From M0103 sp040386155 (lineage in GTDB: Bacteria; Bacteroidota; Bacteroidia; Flavobacteriales_D; Crocinitomicaceae): 64,000 bases of DNA. Shown piece by piece: positions 54,672 to 63,568 of this stretch. A program made the translations under genes and the position numbers. Location of the stretch: NCBI GenBank assembly GCA_040386155.1, contig JAZKFZ010000005.1, forward strand, positions 372,001 through 436,000, given 5' to 3'. A model generated the notes under the pieces. That model saw only the letters and a program-made list of their open reading frames with translations. It was not told the origin of the DNA and made no database searches. The stretch's first letter is position 1, and each line of letters begins with the position of its first letter.

Positions 54672-55397
54672 TCAAAAAACCTTACCATCTGTTTTTCGTA
54701 AATAAAGCGTTTGGCCAACACTTCCCTTTATTTGATAGAACCCATCCTTCTCCTTAGAGACAGCAACTGAAGATCCTTCGACAAGCGTTTCATCGGAGAG
54801 TTTACCCATTTCATTCAAGTATAGTGGCGCCTTTTGTTGCACTATCACTGCATTTCGAATGGAATTGAGATACGTATTTGCTTTGAATGAAAGAAAAATT
54901 GATACAATTAAAAAGAACAAAGCAGGAATCGACAACACAAGGTAAATATTGCGCATCGTTTGATTTTTCTTTAACAAACGATACAAAAACACTGAAAACA
55001 AAATTGAAAAAACGAATGCAATGATATTCAATTTGAAGCCTCCGATCTGATAGGCTACCTTCTGAGTGGTAGAGTAATCTTCATCGATGCGAACAGTTGG
55101 TTCCAATTTTTCATAACACAATTCAATGTTGTTTTGTGGATTTTTATCGCTCGGATCTAATTTTGATGCTTTTTTGAAGGCATGAATCGCATGACCATAC
55201 TTTCGTAACTTGTAATAGCTAATACCCAAATTATTCCATGCTGATATATTCATTGGTTCTTGCTCTGTAGCTAACAAAAAATATCCAATCGATTTAGAAT
55301 ATTGTTTGTTATGCAAGGCATTCAATCCGTTGTTGAAATCACTAGAATAAGCAACATTCACTAGAATGAATGTGAAAATGGTAAGAATCAACTTCAT
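54672..55397 (-). CDS. batE: BatE-like TPR/SH3 membrane protein
   Basis: The 241-residue product has a signal peptide (ending NVAYSS) and three TPR units (about 20-100; ALHNKQYSKSIGYFL, AWNNLGISYYKLRKYGHAIHAF). Two membrane helices follow (about 124-145 and 153-175). A C-terminal SH3-like domain (about 190-241; VVQQKAPLYLNEMG, YQIKGSVGQTLYLRK) ends the protein. Bat proteins form an envelope complex linked to oxidative stress tolerance and virulence in Leptospira and Bacteroides, with unclear chemistry. Its ATG overlaps the batD stop (ATGA). Confidence 0.85.
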   Translation of the reverse strand: MKLILTIFTFILVNVAYSSDFNNGLNALHNKQYSKSIGYFLLATEQEPMNISAWNNLGISYYKLRKYGHAIHAFKKASKLDPSDKNPQNNIELCYEKLEPTVRIDEDYSTTQKVAYQIGGFKLNIIAFVFSILFSVFLYRLLKKNQTMRNIYLVLSIPALFFLIVSIFLSFKANTYLNSIRNAVIVQQKAPLYLNEMGKLSDETLVEGSSVAVSKEKDGFYQIKGSVGQTLYLRKTDGKVF

Positions 55398-57106
55398 TTT
55401 TTGAGCAAATTATTGACAATAGAACTTGCTTGGGCTTGAAGATTTTCGTGCGTGTTGACATCAAATCCGTAACGCCCCATTTCAATTTGTTCAAAAATAG
55501 TGCTGATATCGGTAATCGTAGACTGCTCCACTCCATTTTCCCTCAATTGCTCCAATTTTTCTTTCTTTGACAATAGCGTGTTACCCGCTAAATCCAACTT
55601 ACTATTCATTGCTTCATGAAGCGCTTTTTCAAGATTTGAATAGTAGCTTGGATAATCCCCTGCATGAAATGCAACATCTCCTGCACTTAAATAATCAGCA
55701 CTTTTAGAACAGCATTTTTGAAAAGCCAACTTTGCCGATTTTTCGGGTGCTGCTGCTAACGATTTGGTATTAAAAAACAATAGTAGTAAGGCAAGTCCAA
55801 GGGGTGTTGAAAGTCCGAACCAATATACAGGATTTCCAATAAAATTGATGGAATTCACAATAATTTCCTCATTCTGAACTGGCATCATGGTGGTTTCTGC
55901 AACTGGGCTTTGATCTTTCGGTACATCAATATTGTGACTAGGTTTGAAGCCCGGATTCTTTTCGACGGAAAGTGGCAACTGCTGTGCGCTCACCGTCACA
56001 TATTTTTCAGCTCGAGGATCAAAATACACATACTTAGTAGCAGGAATTTCGAAATCACCATCTTTGGTTGCCTGAATGTGAAACTCATAACTCACGCTTC
56101 CATTTGATCCAGCTGATGTATACGTGAAATTCTCTTTCACAAGAGCATCACCGTACAATAAAAATCCTTTCGGTAATTGAAGCACAGGCTCCATTAAATT
56201 TTGAAGATTTCCAGTACCATTAATCGTCACTAACATCGTAAGTACCTCTCCTTGTTTCAATTGTTTTTTGTCGATTGATTGACTAATTCCAAACGATCCA
56301 ACCCCACCAGCAAAGTACTGAGGAGCTTTTGGCAGAGGTTTCACATTTACTGTTGCAGAGGTTGAAGTTAAGGGTACTGTTTCGTACCCATTTCTCAATA
56401 ACACTTTGTAGGGCTCCACTTTAATATTTCCAGTACCAGTCGGAAAAAATACATTTTTATCATACACAAACGTGTACAATTGTAAACCTTTTACGGTGGT
56501 TTTATCCACTAAAATTCGCTGTGTATTGCCAATTTCATGTTTGTCGAGCACTCCAGAAAGATTGTAGCCAATATAATTTTCTAGATGAGATGGATTAAAA
56601 TGAGAATAGACACGAGCTGAAATTACAACCGCCTCCCCTTCATAAATGGTCTTTTTCGATGTTTCAATGACCCCGAAAGCTGGATCTTTTAATTGTCGCT
56701 TGGTGATTTCTCCGTTAGTAGCATCATTACTTTCCTGTTCTTTCTTAATAGTAATCTTGACTGTGTTAGATTGATAGACTTTACTTCCACGTTTTACGTA
56801 GGCAGGACCAAAAGTATATTTCCCCTCCTTTGGAAGAACTCCAGTATTTGTGAGATAATAAATAGTTTGAATTTTCCCAGTGTTATAGTCCATCTCCTGT
56901 TCCATTCCACTCATGATGTTGTATCCTTGTACAAAACCATTCGGCAACTCAATATCAAACTCTCCTTCTACATTCGCTTTAACTGTGATCGTAATCACTT
57001 CGCCAGGAAGTGCATTTGGCGGGTCTACCTCCAATACCACTTGTGACTTTTGTGCGAGCACACAAGAAGCTACCATTGAAAACGCTATCAAAAAATAATT
57101 CTTCAT
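55394..57106 (-). CDS. batD: BatD-like protein
   Basis: The ATG at 57106 (570 aa) is used; it overlaps the batC stop as TGATG, whereas the upstream GTG is inside batC. There is a signal peptide (ending SCVLAQ), then several Ig-like oxygen-tolerance domains (about 20-400; DPPNALPGEVITITVKAN, SKKTIYEGEAVVISARVYS, LKQGEVLTMLVTINGTGNLQN). One membrane helix follows near 430-450, with a cytoplasmic helical tail (about 455-570). This layout is standard for BatD. The periplasmic beta domains probably contact BatA/BatB. Confidence 0.92.
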   Translation of the reverse strand: MKNYFLIAFSMVASCVLAQKSQVVLEVDPPNALPGEVITITVKANVEGEFDIELPNGFVQGYNIMSGMEQEMDYNTGKIQTIYYLTNTGVLPKEGKYTFGPAYVKRGSKVYQSNTVKITIKKEQESNDATNGEITKRQLKDPAFGVIETSKKTIYEGEAVVISARVYSHFNPSHLENYIGYNLSGVLDKHEIGNTQRILVDKTTVKGLQLYTFVYDKNVFFPTGTGNIKVEPYKVLLRNGYETVPLTSTSATVNVKPLPKAPQYFAGGVGSFGISQSIDKKQLKQGEVLTMLVTINGTGNLQNLMEPVLQLPKGFLLYGDALVKENFTYTSAGSNGSVSYEFHIQATKDGDFEIPATKYVYFDPRAEKYVTVSAQQLPLSVEKNPGFKPSHNIDVPKDQSPVAETTMMPVQNEEIIVNSINFIGNPVYWFGLSTPLGLALLLLFFNTKSLAAAPEKSAKLAFQKCCSKSADYLSAGDVAFHAGDYPSYYSNLEKALHEAMNSKLDLAGNTLLSKKEKLEQLRENGVEQSTITDISTIFEQIEMGRYGFDVNTHENLQAQASSIVNNLLKK

Positions 57107-57810
57107 CACCAGTCCTTCCCTGAATTTGTTGAATTTGGCTTGCCTTGATTGCCACCAATTTTTCGTTTTGTTTCTTGTTCAGCCTTCATTAAATCATCCA
57201 ACATTCGCTCAACAGCTTTATTGGGAAGATTCTTACTCCCTTGCTTGCCCTCTTTTGGCTGTCCAGGTTTATTTTGTTGTTGCTGCTGGTTTTGTTGATT
57301 CTGTTGGTTTTGTTGTTGTTGCTGATTCTGATTCTGCTGTTGATTTTGTTGTTGATCCTTCTGATTTTGTTGTTGTTTCTTTTGCTCTTCTTTTGATTTT
57401 CGAATGGCTTCAGATAAATTATAGCGCGTCTTATTGTTCTTTGGATCATTCTTCAGCGCCTGTTTGTAGGATTCAATAGCACCTTGATAATTTTTTTGTT
57501 TCATTTGGGAATTGCCCAAATTATGGTACTTTCTCGCTTTCGAATGTTTTGAACTGGCTGAAGATGCACTTTGACGGTATACATCTTCCGCATTCTTATA
57601 CTTGTTGGATTTGTAAGCTGATTGCGCTAATTCATCGGATAAATCAACTTCTTTGGGAGCTCCCTTTTGTGCTTTTTGATAAAATTCATACGCTTTCTCA
57701 TAAGAATTAGAACGATATGCACTGCGAGCCATCTCGAGTGTATCGCGCCAACCTTCTGCAAATGTCCATGAAGAAATTGCAGTGAATATGATGAGTGTAA
57801 TGAATTTCAT
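57106..57810 (-). CDS. batC: BatC-like TPR protein with Gln/Asn-rich tail
   Basis: The 234-residue product has a signal peptide (ending SWTFAE) and TPR units (about 22-135; YRSNSYEKAYEFYQKAQKG, YHNLGNSQMKQKNYQGAIESYKQAL). A glutamine/asparagine-rich run follows (about 142-185) before a charged C-terminus (VERMLDDLMKAEQETKRK). BatC homologues commonly carry such low-complexity Q runs. It is 136 bp downstream of batB, the only sizable gap in the operon, and overlaps batD. Confidence 0.9.
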   Translation of the reverse strand: MKFITLIIFTAISSWTFAEGWRDTLEMARSAYRSNSYEKAYEFYQKAQKGAPKEVDLSDELAQSAYKSNKYKNAEDVYRQSASSASSKHSKARKYHNLGNSQMKQKNYQGAIESYKQALKNDPKNNKTRYNLSEAIRKSKEEQKKQQQNQKDQQQNQQQNQNQQQQQNQQNQQNQQQQQNKPGQPKEGKQGSKNLPNKAVERMLDDLMKAEQETKRKIGGNQGKPNSTNSGKDW

Positions 57811-57946
57811 TGTTCTCTATACGAACTACAAATTTCGGACATTGATTTAATAGTGAAGGTTAAATTCTGTTAATAATCAATGTTTCAGCGACGCTACAAG
57901 AATGAAAGGTTTGAATACTCGACCTAGCGAGAAGCGCTAAGAGGTT

Positions 57947-59089
57947 TTATTCGCTTCTTCGAAGTGGTCTTTTGGTAATAAAAAGATAAAATCCCCAACA
58001 AATCAATCCTGCGAAAAGCGGGAATTGATAACGAGATTCCTTCATGTCGAACTCCAAATCTCGAATCCTACTTCTTTTTAGATGACTTAATTCTGCAAGT
58101 AATTGTCTTAAATCTGGAAATTCTGAACTACTTACAATTGAAGAACCATTGCCTTTCGAAGCGATTTCTTTAATCAAAGTTGGATTCACTTTTGACGTTA
58201 CAGAACTTCCTGAGGCGGTTTTCTTGTAGCCCAATTCAGGTCGATTTGGATTGACAGGCACCGGTCCGCCTTCTTCAGTTCCAATTCCTAATACACTTAA
58301 TTCTATTTTTGCATCTTTGAGCGATTTCAGCGCCGCATCCGGACTTGTTTCGTGATTTTCTCCATCCGTTACCAAAATTATTGCTTTGGAGGTTTTTTCT
58401 TCCGAAAACATATTCTTTGCCACTTCGATGGCCTCTGCAATGTTGGTTCCTTGAGAAGATATCATATCACTTGAAATATCGCTCAAAAACATTTTTGCTG
58501 CGTAGTAGTCACTTGTTAATGGCAATTGAACAAAGGCATTGCCAGCAAAAAGTGTCAAACCAATTTTTTCTCCATGTAAATTATTGAGTAGTTCTCCAAG
58601 CGCTCGTTTTGAGATATCCAAGCGCGACAATTCTGGAGAAATATCTTTGGTATTCATCGAATTTGAAATATCAAGGGCAATCACCAACTCCATACTTTCA
58701 ATCGTTCCTGCTACTTTTTTTGTGCCAAAAACGGGCTGTGCCAGAGCAAATACAAGTAGCACAAAGGTGTTTCTAAAGAAGAAAAAACGAAGAAAGCTGT
58801 GAAAAGAATTGACAGGCGAAAAAATTAACGCGGCTAAATTTGGACTTGTTTTATTGACGATTGCATTCGTAGCATACAAATTGTAGAAATATACCAGCAT
58901 GATTGGAATCAACAAAGCATGCAAATACAAGGCCCCTCGATTGGCAAAACTGAGCGGTTGACCTGAGCCATCATTTAGGAATCCCAGTAAAAACAATAAC
59001 ACAGCAGTGAGCACCCAGAAAATAAATTCATAGATTAACACTGCAGTAAGAATACGCGCAAGTTGATATTTGTAGTAGGTTTTACTCAT
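57947..59089 (-). CDS. batB: BatB-like von Willebrand A membrane protein
   Basis: The 380-residue product has hydrophobic helices at about 15-37, 51-72 and 105-122. A VWA domain (about 128-320) follows, with an intact MIDAS motif (DISNSMN, then T/D positions in SDYYAAK and TDGENHE). A C-terminal helix (FAGLICWGFYLFITK) ends the protein. VWA domains bind partners through a metal ion. It overlaps the end of batA by 8 bp. The 136-bp gap after it contains an 8-bp inverted repeat (CATTGATT/AATCAATG) but no gene. Confidence 0.92.
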   Translation of the reverse strand: MSKTYYKYQLARILTAVLIYEFIFWVLTAVLLFLLGFLNDGSGQPLSFANRGALYLHALLIPIMLVYFYNLYATNAIVNKTSPNLAALIFSPVNSFHSFLRFFFFRNTFVLLVFALAQPVFGTKKVAGTIESMELVIALDISNSMNTKDISPELSRLDISKRALGELLNNLHGEKIGLTLFAGNAFVQLPLTSDYYAAKMFLSDISSDMISSQGTNIAEAIEVAKNMFSEEKTSKAIILVTDGENHETSPDAALKSLKDAKIELSVLGIGTEEGGPVPVNPNRPELGYKKTASGSSVTSKVNPTLIKEIASKGNGSSIVSSSEFPDLRQLLAELSHLKRSRIRDLEFDMKESRYQFPLFAGLICWGFYLFITKRPLRRSE

Positions 59090-60113
59090 TCCATTTAAAA
59101 AATACGCGTTCTACAAAACCTGAAAGTACAAGCAGTAAAATTGACCAGTTGAGGAAGCCACTTGGATTGGCAGGTGGCTCAGATTTATAGTGCTTGTCGA
59201 TCATTCTTCGTGTTTCCAACTTATCAATTTCCTTGTAGATCGATGCCAGACTTGCTTCGTCTGTTGCTCGAAAATACTGTCCATCTGTTAATGTTGCAAT
59301 CTTTGTGAGGGTCATCTCATCGATTTCCACATCCATATTTTCATACCGCACCCCGAAAGGTGTCATAACAGGTGTTGGTGCTTGTCCATTTGATCCCACT
59401 CCAATCGTGTACACTCTGCATTTTTTTGATTTTGCTAATTCCGCAGCAGTGAGGGGATCAATGTCTCCCACATTATTACTTCCATCCGTCAATAAAATGA
59501 TGACTTTAGAAGGTAAACTATCATTTCTAAGTCGTGTTACTGCAGTACCCAATCCAGTCCCAATGGCGGTACCTGGCTCGATATTTTCGCCTCCTATTCG
59601 ATCAATTTGTTGCTTAAGAATTGGATAATCTAAGGTGGCGGGACAAGCCGTAAAGGCTTCACCAGCAAATGCAACTAATCCTATTCGGTCACCTTTTCTT
59701 CCGTCGACAAACTCCTTGGCTACTTTCTTCGCTACTTCCAATCGGTTTGGAGCAAAATCAGTCGCCAACATCGACATAGAGACATCGATAGTTAAAATTA
59801 TATCAATTCCATTTTTGTAATTCTCTTGAGAATTGTCCATGTCTGACCAATGAAAAGGCTTTGCCATGGCAAGAATCAAAAAAGTGAACACTGTTGCATT
59901 AGTGAGAATAAGGCCAGAGCGCAACCATGTTACCCAACGCGCACCAATCGACTTTTGCACTTGAACATTCTCAACAAACTTTACCTGTCCGGAACCTCTT
60001 CGTTCCTTTCTAAAGGCAAGAAAAAGATAAATAGGCAGTAAAAGCAACAAGAGCAGCCAGAATGGTTCCAGATACTCGTACTCAAAAACTCTGATGTTCC
60101 AACTATTCAACAT
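59082..60113 (-). CDS. batA: BatA-like von Willebrand A membrane protein
   Basis: The 343-residue product has two N-terminal helices (about 15-33 and 62-82). A VWA domain with complete MIDAS (DVSMSML, TDGSNNVGD) covers about 100-300, and a C-terminal helix is at about 318-336. It is typical BatA/aerotolerance layout. Paralogous to BatB, with which it probably forms a hetero-oligomer in the inner membrane. It overlaps the preceding gene by 11 bp and batB by 8 bp, which supports coupled translation. Confidence 0.93.
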   Translation of the reverse strand: MLNSWNIRVFEYEYLEPFWLLLLLLLPIYLFLAFRKERRGSGQVKFVENVQVQKSIGARWVTWLRSGLILTNATVFTFLILAMAKPFHWSDMDNSQENYKNGIDIILTIDVSMSMLATDFAPNRLEVAKKVAKEFVDGRKGDRIGLVAFAGEAFTACPATLDYPILKQQIDRIGGENIEPGTAIGTGLGTAVTRLRNDSLPSKVIILLTDGSNNVGDIDPLTAAELAKSKKCRVYTIGVGSNGQAPTPVMTPFGVRYENMDVEIDEMTLTKIATLTDGQYFRATDEASLASIYKEIDKLETRRMIDKHYKSEPPANPSGFLNWSILLLVLSGFVERVFFKWNE

Positions 60114-61056
60114 TTTCGTATTCTAAAGGACTTGTTTCTGTAATTATCATTCGCACCTTTTGCGATATTTTCAATATTTCTATTTCTTCGGGTTGCGATT
60201 TAGCAAACTTCACCAGGTCGGACTGCATTAAAACTATTTCGATTGATTCGATGGTTTCTGGATGTAAGCCCACACGTTGCAACAACAATTTTGTCTCGAT
60301 CGTAGTTTTCTCCAACAAATTCAATTCGTAGCGAGAAGATAAATAAGACCTTAGTATGAAAGACAGTTCAATATAATGCTCTTTCAACTTTCCCTTCTCC
60401 CATAATTTTTCTGCTTCCAGCATATCAATAGCCATCAATATCCTTGCTTTTAACGATAGTACTTTCGGCGGATTTTTATCGACCTTACTCACCTTTTTCC
60501 ATCGCCAATAAATAAGTAAAATGACGATAAAAATTAACAACAACCAATAATAGTCAAGCAAAAACAATATAATTGGGTTTCCAGCGGGAGGCAATTCTGC
60601 AAAATGCTCATCGATATCGTAAATGTCTTGTCCTTCTTTTTTGCTCACTAACACTACTTTCAAAGTAGCCGTTGGCAATGTCATGGTGGAATCGTTTAGA
60701 AAAAAAGTGCCCGTTTCAATTTCATAGACACCTTCATTCCAACCCGTAATTTCGTAGTTTCCTTCCCAGATTTTTTGCTTACCCTTCATGAAAATCGTGT
60801 CCGAAAAAGAATTCACCACCTCAATATCTTCTGAGGATTCAGTGGTGAGCACTTGACTATTATCTTTTTTTCGCGCAGGAACGATAGACGTAAATGGAGT
60901 GTATTTATAACTCGCATCTGAAGGCAACTCCACTATGATTTTCAATTTAGCAGGAACACCAACTTGAATTTTTTGGGGTTGTACTGTGGATGTTGATTTT
61001 TGCGCAAAACTCAAAAAAGTAACTAGTAGAAAGCAATATGTGAGGAGATTTCTCAT
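60103..61056 (-). CDS. Bat-operon membrane protein (DUF4381-like)
   Basis: The 317-residue product has a signal peptide (ending LSFAQK) and a periplasmic beta domain (about 20-170; IQVGVPAKLKIIVELPSDASYKY). A membrane helix (about 179-200; DYYWLLLIFIVILLIYWRW) and a cytoplasmic helical part (about 210-317) follow. Its place between DUF58 and batA matches the small BatD-like/DUF4381 protein found in Bacteroidota Bat operons. I cannot confirm the family from sequence alone. It overlaps the DUF58 gene by ATGA. Confidence 0.8.
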   Translation of the reverse strand: MRNLLTYCFLLVTFLSFAQKSTSTVQPQKIQVGVPAKLKIIVELPSDASYKYTPFTSIVPARKKDNSQVLTTESSEDIEVVNSFSDTIFMKGKQKIWEGNYEITGWNEGVYEIETGTFFLNDSTMTLPTATLKVVLVSKKEGQDIYDIDEHFAELPPAGNPIILFLLDYYWLLLIFIVILLIYWRWKKVSKVDKNPPKVLSLKARILMAIDMLEAEKLWEKGKLKEHYIELSFILRSYLSSRYELNLLEKTTIETKLLLQRVGLHPETIESIEIVLMQSDLVKFAKSQPEEIEILKISQKVRMIITETSPLEYENVE

Positions 61057-61922
61057 GCTCTACTTTTAAATAAGCGCACTAAAGGAGGAATAAAATCTTC
61101 ATCAGTAGAAATTGTTACAAAGTCAATACCTGATTTTCGCATGTCTAATTTCAGTAATTGTTCTCTTTCTTCACGATGTTTTTTTAAACTATTTTTAGCT
61201 AAATCGGAAGAAGAATTGATCCAGGTAGTTTCCTTTGTTTCTGCATTAAAAAGCTGAATAATTCCCATAGCAGGAAGGTCATACTCGGCAGCATCACTTA
61301 CTTTTAAGGCAATAGTGTCATGGCGTTTTCGTGTAATTCGAAGGCTGTCCATAAAATCTCCATCATCAATAAAATCACTAATCACAAAAGAAATCGTTCG
61401 TTGTTTTTGGGTGTTTCTTAGGAATTTCAAGCCTTCACTTAAATGGGTTGTCGCTGCTTTGGGTTGAAACTCAATCAACTGACGAAGAATGGTCAATGCA
61501 TGTTGGCGACCTTTTTCAGGAGCTATGTATTTTTCAACATGATCTGAAATAAAAATAGCACCTACTTTATCGTTATTTTGAATTGCTGAAAAGGCCAATA
61601 CAGCACACAATTCAATGGCCAAATCCTTTTTTGATTTTACGGTAGTTCCATATTCCGAAGAGCCAGAAATATCAACGACTAACATCACTGTTAACTCTCG
61701 TTCTTCTTCAAATATTTTGACGTGAGGAGAATTGTATCGAGCAGTTACATTCCAGTCGATTGTTCGAACCTCATCGCCATATTGATAGTTGCGTACTTCA
61801 CTAAAAGCCATTCCACGCCCTTTAAATGCCGAATGGTATTCACCAGAAAAAATATGCTTGGTTAATCCTTTGGTTCGAATTTCCAGGCGTTTAATTTTTT
61901 TCAAAAGTTCGTTGACTTCCAT
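61053..61922 (-). CDS. DUF58 protein (VWA-like fold)
   Basis: I start at the ATG at 61922 (289 aa, MEVNELLKKIKRLEIRTKG); an upstream GTG at 61934 would add four residues. The DUF58 core GEYHSAFKGRGMAFSEVRNYQYGDEVRTIDWNVTAR is recognisable near residues 28-63. A VWA-like part follows (DISGSSEYG, with acidic metal-site residues). It is a cytoplasmic partner of the MoxR ATPase in the Bat system. Gap to moxR 16 bp; overlaps the next gene by ATGA. Confidence 0.93.
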   Translation of the reverse strand: MEVNELLKKIKRLEIRTKGLTKHIFSGEYHSAFKGRGMAFSEVRNYQYGDEVRTIDWNVTARYNSPHVKIFEEERELTVMLVVDISGSSEYGTTVKSKKDLAIELCAVLAFSAIQNNDKVGAIFISDHVEKYIAPEKGRQHALTILRQLIEFQPKAATTHLSEGLKFLRNTQKQRTISFVISDFIDDGDFMDSLRITRKRHDTIALKVSDAAEYDLPAMGIIQLFNAETKETTWINSSSDLAKNSLKKHREEREQLLKLDMRKSGIDFVTISTDEDFIPPLVRLFKSRA

Positions 61923-61938
61923 GTGCAAAGACACTTAA

Positions 61939-62961
61939 TTAAGGCACTTCTACCTTACTGATAATTTTGGTAACGATATCCTTCGCTGTCATGCTCTCAG
62001 CCTCTGCTTCGTAGGTTAATCCCAATCGATGCTGCATCACATCAATTGCCACGGCACGAATATCTTCTGGAATCACAAATGCTCTTCCTTGCAAAAATGC
62101 ATACGCTTTTGAGGTCAGTGCCAAATTGATACTTGCACGGGGAGAACATCCAAAACCAATCATTGGCTCAAGGAAACCAAGTCCAAACGCTGCTGGATTG
62201 CGTGTAGCAAACACTAAATCAACAATGTATTGTTCAATTTTTTCGTCCAAATAGACTTCACGCACCATCTTTCGATAGCGAACGATATCATCCGCACTCA
62301 ACACTTTTTGTGGTTTCGCCAATCCTCCTGAACGAACATTGGAACGAATAATCTGTTTTTCTTCTTCTTTTGTAGGATAGCCCAAGACCACTTTCAACAT
62401 AAAACGATCTACTTGTGCTTCTGGCAATGGATAAGTTCCTTCCTGTTCCACTGGATTCTGAGTTGCAAGCACTAAAAATGGCGATGGCAATTTGTAGGAC
62501 TCATCACCAATAGTCACTTGACGCTCTTGCATAGCTTCCAACAAGGCACTTTGCACTTTCGCAGGTGCACGATTGATCTCATCTGCTAATACGAAATTAG
62601 CGAAAATGGGTCCTTTCTTAACATTGAACGATTCTGATTTTTGACTATAAATGAGTGTTCCTGTGACATCCGCTGGAAGTAAATCAGGTGTGAACTGTAT
62701 TCGACTAAAGTCGACAGCAATCGTTTCTGACAAGGTTTTAATGGCAAGCGTTTTAGCCAATCCCGGCACTCCTTCAAGTAGCACATGACCATCGGCAAGC
62801 AGGGCAATCAACAAGCGCTCCACCATGTATTCTTGTCCAACAATCACCTTCGCAACTTCTTGTCGAAGTAGTTGAATTGTGTTTTTCTCAAGTTGAATTT
62901 TTTCGCTTAGTAGGCGCAATGCCTCAGCGGGACTCAAAGATTCATTCGTATTTTCAGTCAT
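61939..62961 (-). CDS. MoxR-family AAA+ ATPase
   Basis: The 340-residue product has Walker A EGVPGLAKT, Walker B LADEINRAP, sensor 1 (LATQNPVEQEGTYPLPEAQVDRF) and the MoxR C-terminal helical lid. It probably acts as a chaperone-like ATPase that remodels VWA proteins (DUF58, BatA, BatB). It is the first gene of an eight-gene minus-strand operon (62961 to 54672); the promoter must lie in 62962-63146. No export signal. Confidence 0.95.
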   Translation of the reverse strand: MTENTNESLSPAEALRLLSEKIQLEKNTIQLLRQEVAKVIVGQEYMVERLLIALLADGHVLLEGVPGLAKTLAIKTLSETIAVDFSRIQFTPDLLPADVTGTLIYSQKSESFNVKKGPIFANFVLADEINRAPAKVQSALLEAMQERQVTIGDESYKLPSPFLVLATQNPVEQEGTYPLPEAQVDRFMLKVVLGYPTKEEEKQIIRSNVRSGGLAKPQKVLSADDIVRYRKMVREVYLDEKIEQYIVDLVFATRNPAAFGLGFLEPMIGFGCSPRASINLALTSKAYAFLQGRAFVIPEDIRAVAIDVMQHRLGLTYEAEAESMTAKDIVTKIISKVEVP

Positions 62962-63074
62962 ACAATCAATTAGTTGAACTTACAAAGATGAAGAACACCC
63001 TTCAAATGTGCTGTTAAAAGATGTTAAGGTTGAAACGAGGCTATGTTTTACCTTCAAAAGCGACAGGTTCTGGT

Positions 63075-63128
63075 AATTTACTATTAAAATAGTAGAATTG
63101 GAAATAATATAAAAACGAATAGTAAATT
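63075..63128. promoter_or_regulatory. Inverted repeat in the divergent moxR/zinc-ribbon promoter region
   Basis: AATTTACTATT (63075-63085) and AATAGTAAATT (63118-63128) are perfect 11-bp inverted copies separated by 32 bp. A third half-site (AATAGTAG) follows the first arm. It lies 19-72 bp upstream of the zinc-ribbon ATG. It may be an operator, or only AT-rich coincidence. Confidence 0.35.
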
Positions 63129-63146
63129 AGCACTGTAGAAATAGAG

Positions 63147-63518
63147 ATGGTAATGGAAAAGGAACGAAAATGTTTAGAGTGTGGGCATAAGTTGCAAGGA
63201 AGAAAAGATCAAAAGTTCTGCTCTGATTATTGCCGCAATACGTTCAATAACCGCTTGCATGAAGATGCGAACAATTACGTGCGGCGCATCAACAACATCC
63301 TAAGGAAAAACCGACGCATTTTAGAAACCCTAAATCCTGATGGAAAAATCACTGTTGATGCCATTCGTTTGGCGGAAGAAGGATTTAATTTCCACTACTT
63401 CACAAATACTTATCGTACCCAAAAAGGAGCAAAATACATTTTTTGCTACGAGCAGGGCTACCTTAAACTAGAGAACAATCAATACATGTTAGTGAAAAAA
63501 CAAGATTATGTGAAATAA
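63147..63518 (+). CDS. Small zinc-ribbon protein of unknown function (123 aa)
   Basis: The N-terminus carries a treble-clef/zinc-ribbon-like motif, CLECGH then CSDYC (C9, C12, C26, C30, first Met as residue 1), with the family-typical FCSDYCRNTFNNR block. The rest is helical and then a short beta region (FHYFTNTYRTQKGAKYIFCYEQGYLKL). It is probably a cytoplasmic, nucleic-acid- or protein-binding protein. The ATG at 63147 is followed by another at 63153; either fits. It is divergent from the Bat operon and ends at a terminator shared with the YceI gene. Confidence 0.8.
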   Translation: MVMEKERKCLECGHKLQGRKDQKFCSDYCRNTFNNRLHEDANNYVRRINNILRKNRRILETLNPDGKITVDAIRLAEEGFNFHYFTNTYRTQKGAKYIFCYEQGYLKLENNQYMLVKKQDYVK

Positions 63519-63520
63519 AA

Positions 63521-63546
63521 AAGCCCATCGAAAATTCAACGGGCTT
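63521..63546. terminator. Bidirectional terminator
   Basis: A 12-bp stem (AAGCCCGTTGAA with TTCGATGGGCTT on the minus strand, two G-T pairs) is followed on the minus strand by TTTTTT. It ends the YceI gene and, with an upstream A-tract, can also end the zinc-ribbon gene. Confidence 0.8.
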
Positions 63547-63568
63547 AGAGTACTATTTTTTTTTAATC

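Noticed and set aside
57126..57479. A 117-residue plus-strand ORF opposite batC
   Set aside because: Its valine-rich run is only the complement of the batC glutamine/asparagine codons.
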